Of a stretch of DNA of 64,000 bases, positions 1 to 9,960 are shown piece after piece. The position numbers were made by a program, and so were the translations under genes. This DNA is from Bremia lactucae. Taxonomy: Eukaryota; Oomycota; Peronosporomycetes; Peronosporales; Peronosporaceae. Each line of letters begins with the position of its first letter. Position 1 is the first letter of the stretch. The notes beneath the pieces are model-generated. The model was given only the letters and a program-made list of their open reading frames with translations. It ran no database searches and had not been told where the DNA came from. The DNA lies in NCBI RefSeq assembly GCF_004359215.1, contig NW_027152055.1:252775-316774 (forward strand), given 5' to 3'.

Positions 1-577
1 TCACGCCATTTAACAATTCGCGCAGGTCTTCTAGCGAAGTGTGCTTGGGACGGCTAATGAGCTTTAGCGCGACATTGCGAATCAGATACTGGTGAATTCG
101 TTCAGTAGGGCGGAGACCCATCTGCTGCATCTGCAGCGTCAGTTCCTTCGCAAGCTCGAATTGCCGCTGCTTCGAGGCAATTGCTACACCACTTTCGTAA
201 GCCTGCGTCACTTCATCGACAAGCTGGGACGGCTCGTACTGACGATGGAGCATCTGCAAGTCGCGCAGCCAGAGCGATAGCGCTTCGGTCGGCGGCACGT
301 AAGCTTCATTGTTCTGGTACAGCGCATTGCATCGATCCTTCAGAAGCAATACTACATTCTCGCGATTTGCATCTGTTAATCCATCGACTGCAGTGGCAAC
401 TCGATGCTCCACACTAGAGGAATAGGATCGATTGCGACGCAAAGTCTGTAGCGACGCCCAGCGCACTGGAAGTAGCATTCTAGTAGGGCGAGAGGAAGAC
501 GACGAAATAAGTGCCGATATCCCGCGATACGATAAGGCCGTTGACGAGGCGCGTCGTAGACGCAGCACGCGGAGCAT
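1..577 (-). CDS. Mitochondrial PPR-like protein, N-terminal part (runs off the window)
   Basis: The frame is open for 192 codons from an ATG at 577 to the window edge, so the C-terminus is missing. The first 56 residues hold 11 Arg and many Ser and no Asp or Glu (first acidic residue E57), as expected of a mitochondrial targeting peptide. The rest is predicted helical. Around residues 124-158 a helix pair ends in E-L-T-L-Q-M-Q-Q-M-G-L-R-P-T, which fits the second helix and G-x-x-P end of a pentatricopeptide repeat. PPR proteins bind organelle RNA; that role is inferred here from one visible repeat. It could also be another helical-repeat mitochondrial protein. It is divergent from the RING gene, with 197 bp between the two start codons. 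No intron or break is seen. Confidence 0.7.
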   Translation of the reverse strand, partial: MLRVLRLRRASSTALSYRGISALISSSSSRPTRMLLPVRWASLQTLRRNRSYSSSVEHRVATAVDGLTDANRENVVLLLKDRCNALYQNNEAYVPPTEALSLWLRDLQMLHRQYEPSQLVDEVTQAYESGVAIASKQRQFELAKELTLQMQQMGLRPTERIHQYLIRNVALKLISRPKHTSLEDLRELLNGV

Positions 578-774
578 TTCCGTCGTCAGCCAAACAATGA
601 ATTCGCCATGTTCACACCCTGTTCACCCTGTATAAACTGCTATTTACGCTCATTAAAGTTCGAATACCTCCATATGTAGAACTTCCCTTGTATACTATAA
701 GCTCTTGTTCGTTGATTTTATTGTGCTCCCAGTTTTGGCGGTAACGAAATATTCCGCAAGGGCAACCGCGTAAT
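578..774. promoter_or_regulatory. Shared divergent promoter region between PPR-like and RING genes
   Basis: This 197-bp spacer separates two start codons facing away from each other, so both core promoters must lie in or near it. A GCTCATT heptamer at about 648-654 resembles the oomycete initiator element. No TATA box is convincing. The assignment rests on gene arrangement, and the initiator match is weak. Confidence 0.4.
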
Positions 775-1986
775 ATGGCACTCACGCGGTCGAGGGCGTC
801 AACGACCCCAACGGCGCTGCCGGCGCCTCCTCTGGCATCTTTATCTATCCCTATTCGCTTTCAATGTCCTCTTTGTCTGGATGTGCTGCGCCATCCCATC
901 CAATTGCCGTGTTGTCATCGCTACCTATGGTAAAGCAAATAGTTTCCTCTTTTTCACGACAGGGGTCCCTAATTCGTTTTATTTAACAGTATGGAGTGCT
1001 TTGAACGTGCACTAGAGCTAACAAGTGTCAATTGCGGCTTCTGTCGCCGTCGCGTAGTCGGATTTGCGCGTACGAAGCAATACAAAGTGGACGAGGTTAT
1101 GTGGAATGCCATTCAGTCCGAGTGTCCATTTCTGGGTGATATGGTCGACGACAGAGAGCCGTTGGTGGATTTCTTTGATGAAAACGCTCCACGACTGCAC
1201 AGCAGCAGCGAAAATCGCCTCGATACGCACAATGAAAGCACTGGAGCGCTTAAAGCTTTTTATGATCAGCAGCTTCGCGAGCATCAATATCAAGTACACG
1301 AAGCGGAGCAGCGCGCGCTGGAGCAGACCATTGAATTTCTGCAGAATGACTTGGAGTTTACCGCGTCGTTTTCCTCGCCCCCAGCGTCGTCGGCCTTCTC
1401 GCCAGTATCCTCAACAGTATCCTCGGCATCGTCGCTACCAGAACCGAAGATGGCTACAGATTCGATTGTAACCAGCCGTGCTCGCCACCGACCGGTTACT
1501 CGATCGGCTTTAAACGCTGTAAATGAGTCGCAGCCGAAGTTGGATACTTTTTTTAGCTCCACACGAGCCACGTCTAGTCACGCGGGACAGAGTCTACATG
1601 GCGTGCATTCTACGAGTAGTGGCCTCTCGCCACCGCGTGTTCGAAAGCATCTAGAGATTAGTCAGCCGCATCGAAAATACTTTCTTCGCAGTGCGTCGCA
1701 CAGCCCCACTCCAATTAAAGTGCGACGGAGGCAAGCTATCAAAGGACGAAAGACGCTACGTCAGCTTACGCTCGGTACGACCGTATCCCCCATTGCATTA
1801 CACACCCGCAGCCGAGATTTGAAGCAAGTAAGTGCACGGCTCTCGGAGCCTACCAAGATGCTGACACGTCAAAGGCAACAACGAAGTTCTTGGAAGTGTG
1901 CGCATTGTACCTACACGAACACATGCTTTGACAGCCGCTGCAGCATGTGTCGGAGGTTAACTTCGTTTACGTCGCTTAGCTTCTAG
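775..1986 (+). CDS. RNF168-like RING E3 ubiquitin ligase with PIP box and C-terminal NZF finger (two exons)
   Basis: Exons are 775-929 and 990-1986, giving 383 aa. Splicing completes the codon for Cys52 and so completes a C3HC4 RING: C31, C34, C46, H48, C52, C55, C67, C70. The RING and the R-R-R-V stretch after it resemble RNF168/RNF169 ligases, which ubiquitinate histone H2A at DNA breaks. A Glu/Gln-rich helical segment lies near residues 138-175. Residues 233-240, Q-P-K-L-D-T-F-F, match the PCNA-binding PIP box (QxxLxxFF) exactly. A RanBP2-type NZF finger closes the protein: W353, C355, C358, N362, C369, C372; such fingers often bind ubiquitin. The middle is Ser/Arg-rich and disordered. Seen: the motifs and splice sites. 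Inferred: a nuclear ubiquitin ligase linked to PCNA or chromatin. Orthology to RNF168 is not proven. Confidence 0.85.
930..989 (+). other. 60-bp intron of the RING gene
   Basis: The donor is G|GTAAAG at 930 and the acceptor AACAG| at 989. Without removal the frame stops at TAA 931-933; with removal the sixth zinc-binding region of the RING (L-C-M-E-C) forms in frame. The length is typical of oomycete introns. Confidence 0.9.
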
Positions 1987-2213
1987 CAAAAAAAAATATT
2001 ATCATAATTTCCGTGTTGTTATTCGCCATCATGATGCAGTAGAGGTTCTGTGTTGCTGCGCCAAACATTACGACGCGCGCGAGATAGCGAGCATTAGCAG
2101 ATCGACAACAGTCGCACTGGCTATTACCTCTGTCCAGGACCCCAAAAAAACACGAAAAGGATGCTCTTGTCGCTCGGTCTTGATCAACAGTAAAATTTGG
2201 ATGCCTTCAAAAG

Positions 2214-2513
2214 TTAACAGCACGAAATTATATTCCGGCTTCGATCAGAGTCACAATCACCTATGCTACGTATGGGCATCTGCGCGTTTTCCATAGATAA
2301 TGACATTAGCTCGGAAAGTTCGATCATGTGTACTTCAACCCAATCGCTAGCGACGAAAATTATGGTATTATCGTGCGTTAATAAACAAAGTCTTCGCATC
2401 GCCCCGCGGTCGTGCGGTGAATACACGGTCCTGGCCGCCTGTAATGGCTCACCTAGCGCCGCCAAGCGCCACAGCTTAAATCTAAGCCCACCTGCGTAAG
2501 CAGCCTTGAGCTC
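2214..2513 (-). CDS. Possible last exon or fragment of a WD/beta-propeller-like protein
   Basis: An open minus frame of about 99 codons follows a TAA at 2514-2516 and has no ATG near its start, so it would need an upstream exon or be a fragment. It begins G-L-R-F-K-L-W-R-L and later reads T-H-D-N-T-I-I-F-V-A-S-D-W-V-E-V-H, a beta-strand pattern like the closing blade of a WD40 propeller. Several acceptor-like AGs lie just upstream, but I cannot choose one. It lies 3' of the chromatin-type gene on the same strand. It may be chance coding on the wrong strand; the identification is weak. Confidence 0.3.
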   Translation of the reverse strand, partial: ELKAAYAGGLRFKLWRLAALGEPLQAARTVYSPHDRGAMRRLCLLTHDNTIIFVASDWVEVHMIELSELMSLSMENAQMPIRSIGDCDSDRSRNIISCC

Positions 2514-2664
2514 TTATGAAGTCTAAGAACCATCTTGCGCCAAACTTGAGTTTCCGATGACTTCGTCAAACTAAAAAGAGACATTCGCAGCCATTTATGC
2601 AAAGTTTGTCAAATGTACAGCTAACCTTAATACATGTACGACACACGAACTCCGAGTCTGAGTT

Positions 2665-4233
2665 TCACTTCCTACACATTAGTCGCGTGTCGTAGATATT
2701 TCTGCCTTCGCATCCAGAACTTTGAGTATCACTTGGATTGACGCTACTGCTGTGCCGCACAGATAAGCGTCCAGTGCTCCTAGAACGATCTTGAGACAGC
2801 GAGTGGAAAGAGCTTTTTCGACTGGTTGTACTTGATGTATTAATGTGAGAAGTTGACGAGCGCTGCGGACATTGAAGAGAAGGCTTTATATCCAGCGTGC
2901 TTAAAGGAGGTCGCCAGGATGGCCGACTGGATGGGTACTTGGCAAAAGACTGCTGATTAGCTGCCGCCGCGGCGGCGCTCAGAGGAGGGTCAGCAATAGG
3001 GTTCCCTCCCTTTCGGGGGTCACCTACATCCCAGTTCGACTTTCGCTTCCTCCTTCGCTCAGCTCGCCTTTTCGCGTCTTCAGACATCGACGATTCAACG
3101 CGCTCCAGGCCGCGCTTCCTAACGAGATCAGTGCCGCCCGACGAACTCATTCGATCGCTCTCACTACCTCTGTCTACACTTCTGCTGCTACTGTTCTCTT
3201 CCAGTCGGAGTAACGGAGTTAATCTGGAAAAGTCCTTCTTCGTTGTCACAAACCTCTCGTGTTCGGAAATGGTAGGAGAAAACTTGGCCGCTGTGGCAGC
3301 AGCGGACGCTGTATTGCTGTTCTGTAGACCGCTGTCTTTAACCTTGGCCGACGGGCTAATTGATGATGTGATGGTGGGGCTACTTCGCTCCACAGGAGGA
3401 GACAAATGTGACAACTCGATGATCTTTGGAGTCTTTACACGCAGCTCCGAAGATGACGTAACTGTCGCGCAAAGTGCTTTCGGCGCGATCAATTCTTTTG
3501 AAAACGTGACGGATTTGGTAGAAGGATTTGCCTGAGGAACTTCTGCTTCTCGATTCTCTGATGGTTGTTGTAATTTGCTCACCTTACGCACACACTCCGA
3601 AAATGGGGGCTCATATTCGCCCAACCTCATAGTAACGGGAATCTGTCCCACTGACGGCATAGCATTAGTCTTATCGAATGACTTCAGTATTCCCACCTCT
3701 GGCTCAACAAGACTTGTGCGCGCTGGGGATGCACAGACGGTCGCGTTATCCACTGATACGCCTGATGACTCAGCCACAGCTGCAGAATGCGAGCGCGCTT
3801 TCCTAGCATCGCAAGGGGCCTCCAATAAATTGCTCGCGTGTTCCATCTGGGCGCTCCACAGCTGAATCCAGCGCTTTTGGGGTGTCATTTTGCACTCGAA
3901 TTGAGTCCTTGCACCCGCTACAACTGCTGCCGCTTTTGTCTTCTTGCCAGCCTTCACCTTCCCACCAAGCAATTTTCCCTTTTTGCCTTTCTTGCCACGT
4001 AAGCCTTGTTTCGCCGAATATGGCGCTTCCTGTGTCCGACTCGAGTCATCCTCCGACGCGCGCGTCTCCTGCTCCATGCGCTCGATAGTGGCGACAATCT
4101 GTGCCATCTTGCGTTCTTCACGACTCATTCTATTCCTTGAATGCACAGCGCTCGCAATTGGTACTTTTTTCGTCTCGCAATTCAAATTCCAGCGTCGGTC
4201 CTCAGTTTTGCGTCTTCTTCTGACTGAAGAGCG
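2665..4233 (-). CDS. Chromatin-type protein resembling the post-SET region of KMT2E/SETD5/Set3; 5' end missing or displaced
   Basis: The minus frame is open from a TGA just above 4233 to the stop at 2665, about 520 codons. The first ATG is at 4128. Near it is R-M-S-R-E-E-R-K-M-A-Q-I-V, then I-E-R-M-E-Q, very like the motif after the SET domain of KMT2E, SETD5 and fly UpSET. A Lys/Gly-rich stretch, Ser-rich disordered sequence, and a basic R-R-K-R-K-S-N-W-D-V segment follow; these suit a nuclear scaffold. No SET domain is visible upstream; within about 200 bp the sequence becomes LTR debris. A CTTCAG acceptor-like site near 4222 may start this exon. Either the 5' exons lie beyond the repeats or the gene was truncated by insertion. 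The family assignment rests on one motif. Confidence 0.55.
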   Translation of the reverse strand, partial: RSSVRRRRKTEDRRWNLNCETKKVPIASAVHSRNRMSREERKMAQIVATIERMEQETRASEDDSSRTQEAPYSAKQGLRGKKGKKGKLLGGKVKAGKKTKAAAVVAGARTQFECKMTPQKRWIQLWSAQMEHASNLLEAPCDARKARSHSAAVAESSGVSVDNATVCASPARTSLVEPEVGILKSFDKTNAMPSVGQIPVTMRLGEYEPPFSECVRKVSKLQQPSENREAEVPQANPSTKSVTFSKELIAPKALCATVTSSSELRVKTPKIIELSHLSPPVERSSPTITSSISPSAKVKDSGLQNSNTASAAATAAKFSPTISEHERFVTTKKDFSRLTPLLRLEENSSSRSVDRGSESDRMSSSGGTDLVRKRGLERVESSMSEDAKRRAERRRKRKSNWDVGDPRKGGNPIADPPLSAAAAAANQQSFAKYPSSRPSWRPPLSTLDIKPSLQCPQRSSTSHINTSSTTSRKSSFHSLSQDRSRSTGRLSVRHSSSVNPSDTQSSGCEGRNIYDTRLMCRK

Positions 4234-4433
4234 TCAGCAAATGCAAAGCTCAGACACTCTCCCTGAGGCGACATAAAACCTCGAGCGTCTATAAAACCTC
4301 ATACTTTTATCCCTAATGATAAAAGCACGCTTTGAAAGTTCATGTGCACCACGTCGTCTTACAACCCCTACGGACAGCTACAGGTATCAATCTCCCCAAT
4401 TTTTCAATAAAAGCAAAATAACATGTTTTTTAC
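4234..4433. other. Unassigned stretch between chromatin-type gene and LTR debris
   Basis: About 200 bp with no recognisable domain on either strand. It may hold an intron or an upstream exon of the minus-strand gene. It ends where an alpha LTR fragment begins. Confidence 0.4.
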
Positions 4434-4577
4434 CTGAATCCCTTGAACTAGAAATCCTTAAGCTTTAATAGCTTGTACGACTCCCTGATTTGCTAGACCC
4501 ATTAGTTCAATAGAACTAAGTGACTCCCTGAGTCTCAAAGTCTTCCTCTGACTTTAGGAGCGAGGTAGCTTCGCTAC
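4434..4577 (+). repeat. Alpha-family LTR fragment (3' end, plus orientation)
   Basis: This matches the last about 145 bp of the alpha LTR at 11,267-11,751, including the terminal CGCTACA. Only the 3' third is present. It lies in the opposite orientation to the alpha LTR fragment at 4718-4842, with an unrelated 140-bp spacer between, so the site was rearranged after insertion. Confidence 0.8.
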
Positions 4578-4717
4578 AAAAAGTCACTTTTTTACTTAAA
4601 ACTCGGGTGAAAAAAGGCTTTTTCTCACGCTTGGCCAAGATAGAAAAAATTGCTTGCCTCTGCGTGCTATCTGTACCTGCTTCTACACAAAGGAACGTTT
4701 GTCGTAGATTCTGATGT
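4578..4717. other. Unassigned spacer between two inverted LTR fragments
   Basis: AT-rich 140 bp rich in A and T runs. It matches nothing else that I can see in the window and has no ORF. Confidence 0.5.
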
Positions 4718-4842
4718 CATTTGTTACCCATAATAAATGGGATTTAAGTAACTAACTATTTTAAAATTAGATAAAAGGTATTTTACCCGTAAAGTCAATG
4801 TACCACAACAACGGTTCTCCAACCGATGTGTGCCCCATTACA
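4718..4842 (-). repeat. Truncated 3' LTR of element A
   Basis: Reverse complement of the first 125 bp of the alpha LTR, beginning TGTAATGGGG at 4842. It stops at 4718 in unrelated sequence. Confidence 0.85.
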
Positions 4843-4855
4843 CCCTCCCCCATCA
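4843..4855 (-). promoter_or_regulatory. Polypurine tract of element A
   Basis: On the minus strand TGATGGGGGAGGG directly precedes the LTR TG. The same tract precedes the 3' LTR of element C at 52,261-52,273. This is the expected plus-strand priming site. Confidence 0.8.
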
Positions 4856-4956
4856 GACTGTTGACACCGAGTGACAACATTCGCTTCATTTCCTCTTTAA
4901 GATTGGAACCTAAACAGCTTACCGTTCGGTTGTGTTTTTTTCTTTCCTTTGTCTAA

Positions 4957-6330
4957 TGACAATCAAGCGTGAGTCACAGATTCTGATCACCTTCCTCGAC
5001 GATGATGGAATGGTGGACCTTAAAAGTCACTCTCAATCAGAGGAGGAGGACAAGAGCGGTGTTCGCTCACGCCTTCTCCTCCGGATGAACGTCGGCGGGC
5101 CCCGAATCCGTTCCCAGAACTTGGTGCCGCTGATGTCTTGACTGCATTGAGCAGGACAAGGGACCCTGAGTCCAACATCATTACCAATCCGCTTGATGAA
5201 GAGCAAGAGCAGATAATCCTCATAGAGGAAAGAGCTCGTCGTCGAGCAGCCGAGATAGCGAAAGCTAAAGCTCATAGTGAATATAGATTCACTCCGCTTA
5301 GTGCTGACGAGCGTCTCAAAGGGATAGCGGGTCATAGCTTGGCCATCTGATCTCTGGTGACCGGGCGAGGACGCCGGAGGAGATCGCTGCCCGCGACGCT
5401 CTTCATGAGCAATCCCTTACGCCAAAGGTAATGACGCGAAGACAGTATCTGACGCGTTAACGTGATCAAGCCCGTGGGGCTTCGGTGACCTCCATGAGGG
5501 AAATTCCGATCGTTTTGTTTACAAACGAAACAAGGACTGAAAACGAAGTCTCATTTGAGAACTGGGTTTACCGGGCCCGCAAACTTCGTAATATCTGGAA
5601 TATCAGAGAGTCTGCGGATAGAGATGGTGTTCGTTTGGAACGGAAGCTTCGCTTCGACTTCGCTAAGCTCAAGGCCAAAGGCCAGTTACGTTCGGCATTT
5701 ATGCCACAAAACGAAGAAAGGCCTAGCCGATACTTCAGTGCTTCGGTTGACCGTACAACCAAAGATCGAAGCCGCACTGAGGCTTTAGCTCCACCTAATC
5801 TCACGTTTAGTGGTGGGAAGCGTCGTTTGACGCGAGTTGACCGTGATCTTGGCGCTCAAAAACGTCAACGGCGTACGGGCAATCTTGCCGAAGAGGTACC
5901 TCGAACTCACAAGAGTTTACAGAAGAGGGTTACCCTAGCCACTTCACCAGATACTGGTATTGACCCTCACGACGACATCGCTTTACAAGTTTCTCCGCAT
6001 GAAGGTTCCCCCGCGCATCAAGCAGCGCGAGAGGGGGCCGAACTTTCGGCGTAAGCATTTGATGCTCAACGGCACGAGGTGCAAATTCTTCGTGAGGTCC
6101 TTGCTCGGGTTGAGAGCTCTTTTGGGGCGGTTCGGGACCAGATTTCGACGCTGGAGTGTCAACAGCCTCGTTTAGAGGGCCAGTTGGATATCCTTGTGAG
6201 GATGCAACAATCTGCGGTACGACCGCCTGTGTCGGCGCAAGCGCCTTCAAGTCCACGTGGAAGGGTCCCGATATGGCTTAAGCAAGCCAACGTAAAACAC
6301 TGGTTGTGTACGCAGCTTGCTGAGGTTTAG
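4957..6330 (+). pseudogene. Opposite-strand ORF of element A (broken), acidic N-terminus and coiled-coil C-terminus
   Basis: An ATG at 4957, 115 bp inside the LTR edge, opens a frame with a D-D-D-G-M-V-D motif and a Glu-rich stretch. Frame changes follow. A 78-codon piece (5138-5350) carries D-P-E-S-N and a charged helix. From 5485 a 189-codon frame has a Trp- and Arg-rich central region and stops at TAA 6052-6054. The same frame then continues as a heptad-like helix (V-Q-I-L-R-E-V-L-A-R-V) to about 6240. The final half lies opposite the chromodomain end of pol. Element C carries the same protein at 52,160-50,853. The function is unknown. The TAA lies inside GTAAGC, so an intron donor is possible. 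Confidence 0.6.
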
Positions 6331-7475
6331 CGTATAAGCTAGGCCCTTCTTGGCCACGACCTTAAATGGTCCAATAAAGCGCGGGCGCAATTTGGTCTTG
6401 AAGACCGCGGAAACCAAATTGGTAGGTAGGTTTTTAGCGTTTAGTAAAACTTGGTCTTTAGGTCTTGGACCATATAAGAATTAATACAGCTTCTGCTTTT
6501 GGCATCTGCTAGTTCTTTTTGTTTGTCTTGACTATCAGCCATCGTATCGCTTACATGTCTTAAGACCCTGAATCGCGTCGCGAGAATCTCGCTTACTTGT
6601 TTCCGAACGGTAACAGGGCTGATATCAGCAAGCCTATTGGCCAATTCTCCCCCACCAAGCCCTTTATTATAGCCTGTAGAGGCATGAACCGCGTTATTTA
6701 ACGCAAACTCCACCACTGGGAGCGTTGAGCTCCAGCGCTTTGGTGTCTGAGCCCACACACTGCGTAAAACGTCTTCAATGACGCGATTGACACGTTCAGT
6801 TTGACCATTCTATTCCTTAACGAAACAATTCCAGGTCCGCAGTGGACATATCCAATCTGGTGCCAAGCACTCGGAAAATTGATTTCCGGAATTTACCCGT
6901 GAAACGGGGATTCCGGTCAGAGACAATTGCCACTGGCAAACCATGTTGTCCAAACACGCGATCGATAAACAGCTCTTAGCAGTACCCTCCCCATCAATGG
7001 AATCCGGCACGGCCGCTAAGTGAGCCATTTTTGCTTAAACGGTCAGCAAAGACCACTATACCGGAGCTACCGGCTGAATCTTTCGGTAGCCAAAAACAAA
7101 ATCCATACTAATGGACTCCCAGCAACCTATGGGGACGGGAAGACTCGCCAGTGGCGCAGCAGCATGTGCCGAGGGTTTAACCCGTTGGCACGTTTCGCAT
7201 GTGCGAACATATGTGCTGACCCATTTATAAAGTTTGGGCCACCAGTAATTCTGGCTTATGGAGCCGTAGGTCTTTTCTCTACCGAGATGACCACCAAGGA
7301 CAGTATCGTGTGCCTTATAGAGGATTCGGTACTTCAAATCCTCATCATGAGGAACAACGACACGCGGAGGGTCCGCGATGTCTGTGCAATAAAGCAACAG
7401 GTTGTTATCGATAGAAAATCGATGTAACATTGTACGCAAACGTGCCAATAATTTAATACCTAAATCCGAGTTCAT
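5930..7475 (-). pseudogene. Element A integrase and chromodomain remnant
   Basis: The integrase begins with an HHCC zinc domain (G-G-H-L-G-R-E-K; C-E-T-C-Q-R-V-K-P) in 7475-7056. The catalytic core follows in frame-shifted pieces (M-A-H-L-A-A-V-P-D; V-E-F-A-L-N-N-A-V-H). The C-terminal part ends in a chromodomain start, Y-Q-Y-L-V-K-W, cut by a stop at 5930. Chromodomains steer integration to marked chromatin in chromoviruses. Frame changes near 7060, 6810 and 6440 make it a pseudogene. Confidence 0.85.
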
Positions 7476-7492
7476 TAAAGCTCGTAGCAGAG

Positions 7493-8953
7493 CTACACAC
7501 TGTTCATCCTTGGCGTAAGCCGAACGGAATTTATCAGGAATAGGTGACGAGATAGTCGTTTAACGAGAAAGCTCATAATCCGGCCTGCGTGATAACGCAT
7601 CGGCCAAAGCATTTTCTTGCCGGGTTTATACTTCACCTCGAAGTTGTGTTCCGCAAAAAAGGATAGCCATCGGGCCATTCTCTGTGAGAGATGGGGCGAC
7701 TTAGTCGCCGTGCGGAATGACGCGTGCTCTGTAAATCATAAATGGCTTAGAGCCGAGCAGATGAACTCTGAATTTGACGAGAGCATACTTCATAGCAAGT
7801 AACTCTTTGTCGTGAACTGGGTAGTTCTTTCCGCAGCTTGAAGCTGTCTAGACTCGAACGCAATAACATGTTCGTGCTCATCAACATCTGTTTGTAACAG
7901 AGCACTGCCAATGGCAAAATCTGATGCGTCACAGACGACACTGAAAGGCCAATTTGGGTTTGGCAGTGCCAGATGCGGGGCATGGATAAGACTATCCTTA
8001 ACTGCTCGAAAAGCATTATTTTCGGTGCTAATCCAGCACCATTCTGTATCCTTTTTAAGGAGATTAGATAATGGCCTCGCCATATCAGCGTAATTTTCGC
8101 TTTCTTTTGTGTAAAAAATTGGCGAGACCCAACCACTTACGCAAATCCTTTTGGTTTTTAGGAATCGGCCAATCTATTATGGCTTTTCCCTTAGCGGGGT
8201 CCGCTCTAAGGCCTCGCTTTCCAATGAAGCATCCTAAAAAAGGAATTTCGTCTGCGCCAAAAATGCATTTAGATGCATTGGCATACAATTTGTTTGTGCG
8301 CATGCACTCGAGCACTGCTCGCAGATGGTCTAAATGGTTTTCCATATCCGACCGACCCTGCTCCGCACGACTATGGACAAAAATGTGATCGAAATAAGTC
8401 AGTGCATAACCTCGATGAGGGCGAAACAGTGTTTCACTAGACGATTAAATGTTGCCGGGGCGTTGGAAAGCCCTTGTGGCGTAACCATCCACTCCCATAA
8501 CATGCCGCTTGGCGTGCTAACCGCTGTAAGCGGGATATCGCTAGCTCGCTTGAGCAATTGGTTGTAACCATCAAATAAGTCCAATGCACTGTACATTGTA
8601 CTGCCCACCATATTATTTTGAAGAACATTCTTTGTAGGAATGGGGGTTTGTGCTGGTATAGTGACAGCATCGAGCCTGTTATAAGCATGTACAATGCGCC
8701 ATTCACCAATTGGCTTCTTGACACAAAATGTCGGTGTCGAATGAGGCGATTTGCTCTCTCGTACCAATCCAGCCTCGTACTTAGCACGGAAGAAATCGTC
8801 AATGACGTCACACTGCTCCTTTGGTAAAGGCCATTGTCTTGTGACACAGTATTTGGTTCCCGGAACCAAGTCAATTTCATCACGAACACCTCCATCCGGA
8901 GGTAAAACAGATGGTGGGTTATTACATACCACATCTTGGAATTCCTTAATCAA
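7493..8953 (-). pseudogene. Element A reverse transcriptase and RNase H
   Basis: RT runs from 8953, with Y-C-V-T-R-Q-W-P-L-P, T-F-C-V-K-K, Y-S-A-L-D-L and P-Q-G-L-S-N-A-P-A-T-F in order. A frameshift near 8400 precedes the catalytic loop, which reads F-D-H-I-F-V-H-S instead of F-D-D. RNase H follows (S-V-V-C-D-A-S-D-F-A-I-G-S, about 7970) and ends near 7590 with a tether region. A -1/+1 change and the lost Asp mean the enzyme is dead. From about 8953 down to 7750 it is identical to 15,285-14,082. Confidence 0.9.
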
Positions 8954-9950
8954 GGAATAAAAGGGATCCGTTGGATCTTTAAGGATCGATGCCCCATTTC
9001 ACATACTAAGTGCAGCTTTTGTGTCAACCAGCACAGCTTCGTCTAGAAGTGACGCTGAGTTTAACTCAACCATAGGTCGAATGACAACCATTTCAGATAA
9101 GTCACCAGCTTTTAAGGCTCGACCGCACTCATCAATAGACATTTCGTCTAGCTCTAAAAGAGCATGTAACGAAGGGATTGCCGCAAGACTAACTTCCCCT
9201 CAATGTTACAGGTTACGCCATTTACAAGCGTATCTACTTGCTCACTCGTATCACTTTGTGAGGGTATAAACGCTTCGTGTCCATCCTGTCTTGGAGTGGA
9301 GACAATACGCCTCTTAGAGGCCGGGACAATCACGTCCCCGGCTTTTCCAGCCTGTATTGGTTTTATACAAGACATGGGTCTAATTTGACATCCGGCAAGG
9401 AGTTAGGTAACTCAACTTCCTTATCCAGCGAACGTTTACGTGTCGCTTCATGTGCATTAGGAGGGTTTGACCCAAAGTGCCCTGGGGAACTGCCAATAGT
9501 GTCACTATTGACACTCAGTATGGTGCCACCTCGGCCGACCACACTCGCTGGACTTAGACGTGCCACTCCACGTATCTCAGGGATATTGCACCATTGAGGT
9601 CCTGGCGAACCGCCAACAGTGTCACTACTGACACTCACCTCGGCCGACCATACTCGGTGGACTTAGACGTACCACTCCACGTATCTCAGGGATATTAAAC
9701 CCTTGATGATTCGGCCTTAGGCCAACAATGCTTTCAGCATTTAGTGAATCGTTATTATAACGAGTGTCATTCGACGAAGTATGTGCCCTTTCACTTATTT
9801 CTGCAGAGTCGGGCTCAGAATTAATGTTTTTAACATTAGAGCTTATTAACTCAGACATGCCAATGTCTAAAACACGGACAGACTCATTCAATGATCCGCG
9901 CAAATAACGTTTTTCTTGCCTAGCAAAGGTGGGTTCATGACTCTCCAAAA
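8954..9950 (-). pseudogene. Element A protease-RT linker
   Basis: A 1-kb Ser/Pro-rich region between protease and RT encodes low-complexity sequence with repeated I-P-E-I-R-G-V-x-R-L-S-P-x-S and V-G-R-G-G-T units. Two tandem copies of this unit occur here (about 9500-9600 and 9630-9710), where element C has one. It has no recognised domain. It is in the same place in elements A, A2 and C, so it belongs to pol of this family. Confidence 0.7.
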
Positions 9951-9960
9951 CTTTGCTAGG

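Noticed and set aside
1018..1571. Two minus frames of 93 codons
   Set aside because: They lie antisense to the RING gene, whose splicing, RING and NZF residues are clear.
3131..3535. 134-codon plus frame
   Set aside because: It is the complement of the long chromatin-type gene, which has the better motif content.
7747..8136. 129-codon minus frame overlapping RNase H, with copies at 14,079-14,468 and 48,937-49,326
   Set aside because: It is another frame of the RT/RNase H region; the other frame carries the enzyme motifs.
8437..8934. 165-codon minus frame over RT, duplicated at 14,769-15,266
   Set aside because: Shadow of the RT frame 8399-8953, which has all RT motifs.
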